Shown here in pieces: positions 63,219 through 64,000 of a stretch of DNA of 64,000 bases. A program made the translations under genes and the position numbers. The stretch is from PMG-095 sp037200885 (GTDB lineage Bacteria; Myxococcota_A; Polyangia; Polyangiales; Polyangiaceae): positions 186,001-250,000 of the forward strand of contig JBBCIN010000002.1 of the NCBI GenBank assembly GCA_037200885.1, given 5' to 3'. The stretch's first letter is position 1, and each line of letters opens with the position of its first letter. The notes beneath the pieces were generated by a model. That model saw only the letters and a program-made list of their open reading frames with translations, was not told the DNA's origin and did not search any database.

Positions 63219-64000
63219 TCACTGCTTCACCGGCTTGATATGCATCACGACCGTGCCGGGAGACGACGTCGTGGGTTCGCGAAAGGCACTGAACGCAATC
63301 AAAAATTTCTGCTCTCCGGCGGCATCCTGCACGAGCCATGCGGCGCGAGCGGGCGTCTGCGGGTTACTCCCCGGCACGACCCAGGCGCCGGTTTCGAACG
63401 CGCTCACCACGTGATCGCCACGAAACTGCGCGTTCGCCAGCGACGTCAACGAGACACTGTCGAAACGCGCAAGCGCGTCGTCGTCGGTCTCGGCCTGAAT
63501 GCCGACAAGGGTCTCGCGGCTCGTTTCGCTGGCTTGCAGGTCGACGGCCCCCACCCCGCGTGGGCCACCCACTTCGCCATTGACGCTGATCGAGTCGCGG
63601 CGAAAGCACAAGTCCCAGTCTTGCGACTGGCGCGCGAGGTCTGGGGTGAGCATCGTGATCGCGCCGCTCTCGAGATCGAGGCAACCGCTGGAGGCGCGGG
63701 TGGTGCCGGCGATGCCACCGGCAGTCCCGTCGATCTGCAAGGTTTGCGTCGCACCGACCCGGTCGCCCAGCGTGGCATAACGGATTCGATACAGCCCGCT
63801 CAGGGGCGCGTTGTCTTGCTCCGAGTAATAGCTCGAGATCTGCACCTTCCAGATCAAGTCGCCACGTTTGACGCCATAGACGTGAAAGCGACTGTACAGG
63901 GCGTGGCTCGTGCCATCGTAAGCGTACCAATCGAGGAATGCGCCGCCCGCCTTGTCCGGGGCGAGAAATGGCACCTCTGGAGCCGTATCGCCGAGCAACG
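63219..64000 (-). CDS. HmuY-like protein with tandem domains, 5' truncated by window edge
   Basis: At least 260 residues; the frame is open to the window end, so the start, and any signal peptide, lie outside. The visible N-terminal part is the second half of one HmuY-type domain (DWYAYDGTSHALYSRFHVYG, WKVQISSYYS, SGLYRIRYATL). A second, complete domain follows (SSGCLDLESGA, DWDLCFRRDSISVNGEVGG, ending VVMHIKPV). Two HmuY-type units in one chain are unusual and may allow two ligands or dimer-like binding within one polypeptide. It is probably the first gene of the pair; a TonB receptor may lie beyond the window. Confidence 0.72.
   Translation of the reverse strand, partial: LLGDTAPEVPFLAPDKAGGAFLDWYAYDGTSHALYSRFHVYGVKRGDLIWKVQISSYYSEQDNAPLSGLYRIRYATLGDRVGATQTLQIDGTAGGIAGTTRASSGCLDLESGAITMLTPDLARQSQDWDLCFRRDSISVNGEVGGPRGVGAVDLQASETSRETLVGIQAETDDDALARFDSVSLTSLANAQFRGDHVVSAFETGAWVVPGSNPQTPARAAWLVQDAAGEQKFLIAFSAFREPTTSSPGTVVMHIKPVKQ

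Noticed and set aside
1..64000. CRISPR arrays, tRNA or rRNA genes, insertion sequences and prophage
   Set aside because: No regularly spaced repeats, cloverleaf sequences, transposase or phage proteins were recognised in either strand.

Overview
The window is GC-rich, densely coded DNA with heavy GTG/TTG start usage and many 4-base start/stop overlaps. Secreted lipoproteins carry Gly/Ala/Ser-rich linkers, hybrid histidine kinases are extremely abundant, and there are cellulase/xylanase-type secreted enzymes and an AgmX/PglI-type tail. Together these point to a myxobacterium (Myxococcota, probably a Sorangium/Polyangium relative). This assignment is inferred from protein style; no rRNA or marker gene is present. 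No tRNA, rRNA, CRISPR array or insertion sequence was seen.

Layout. 1-7012 (+): four overlapping genes, a membrane hybrid kinase with three receiver domains (cut by the window edge), an orphan CheR and two further receiver-kinases. 7222-9750 (+): an RND/MMPL exporter. 9763-15765 (-): a compact six-gene run with a winged-helix-like protein, a GH30-like lipoprotein whose acid/base Glu is replaced by Asn, a lectin/lyase-like lipoprotein, a secreted barrel-like protein, an ECF sigma factor and a membrane protein likely to control it. 16152-26480: a TonB-linked envelope locus made of a TonB-dependent receptor carrying its own N-terminal TonB-type domain, a His-rich TonB-like protein, HupE/UreJ, a PpiC-like isomerase, a PHP-type metallohydrolase lipoprotein and three further lipoproteins, two of which share modules with the PHP protein. 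26712-29944 (-): a fused membrane/spermidine-synthase-like protein and a 2OG-Fe(II) oxygenase. 30061-53177: a sensory island of seven or more kinases, four stand-alone receivers and a diguanylate cyclase, interrupted by MarC, a lipoprotein behind a Fur-like box and an AgmX-like lipoprotein. 53274-59877 (+): a Cus-type copper/silver efflux operon with a Cys-rich secreted protein. 60037-61467 (+): GH8 endoglucanase. 61587-62477 (+): FHA-GGDEF protein. 62480-64000 (-): two HmuY-like lipoproteins, the second cut by the window edge.

How it fits together. Roughly half of the window is phosphorelay signalling. HisKA_2-type kinases overlap a receiver gene at two places (31426-34862 and 37263-38980), and a PAS-rich kinase overlaps one at 44271-48370, so each pair is probably a matched sensor and output. 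The most system-like unit is the 16-26.5 kb TonB/HupE/PHP locus. The duplicated lipoprotein modules at both of its ends, the His-rich TonB and the HupE permease suggest an envelope metal or metal-complex acquisition system; this is an inference.
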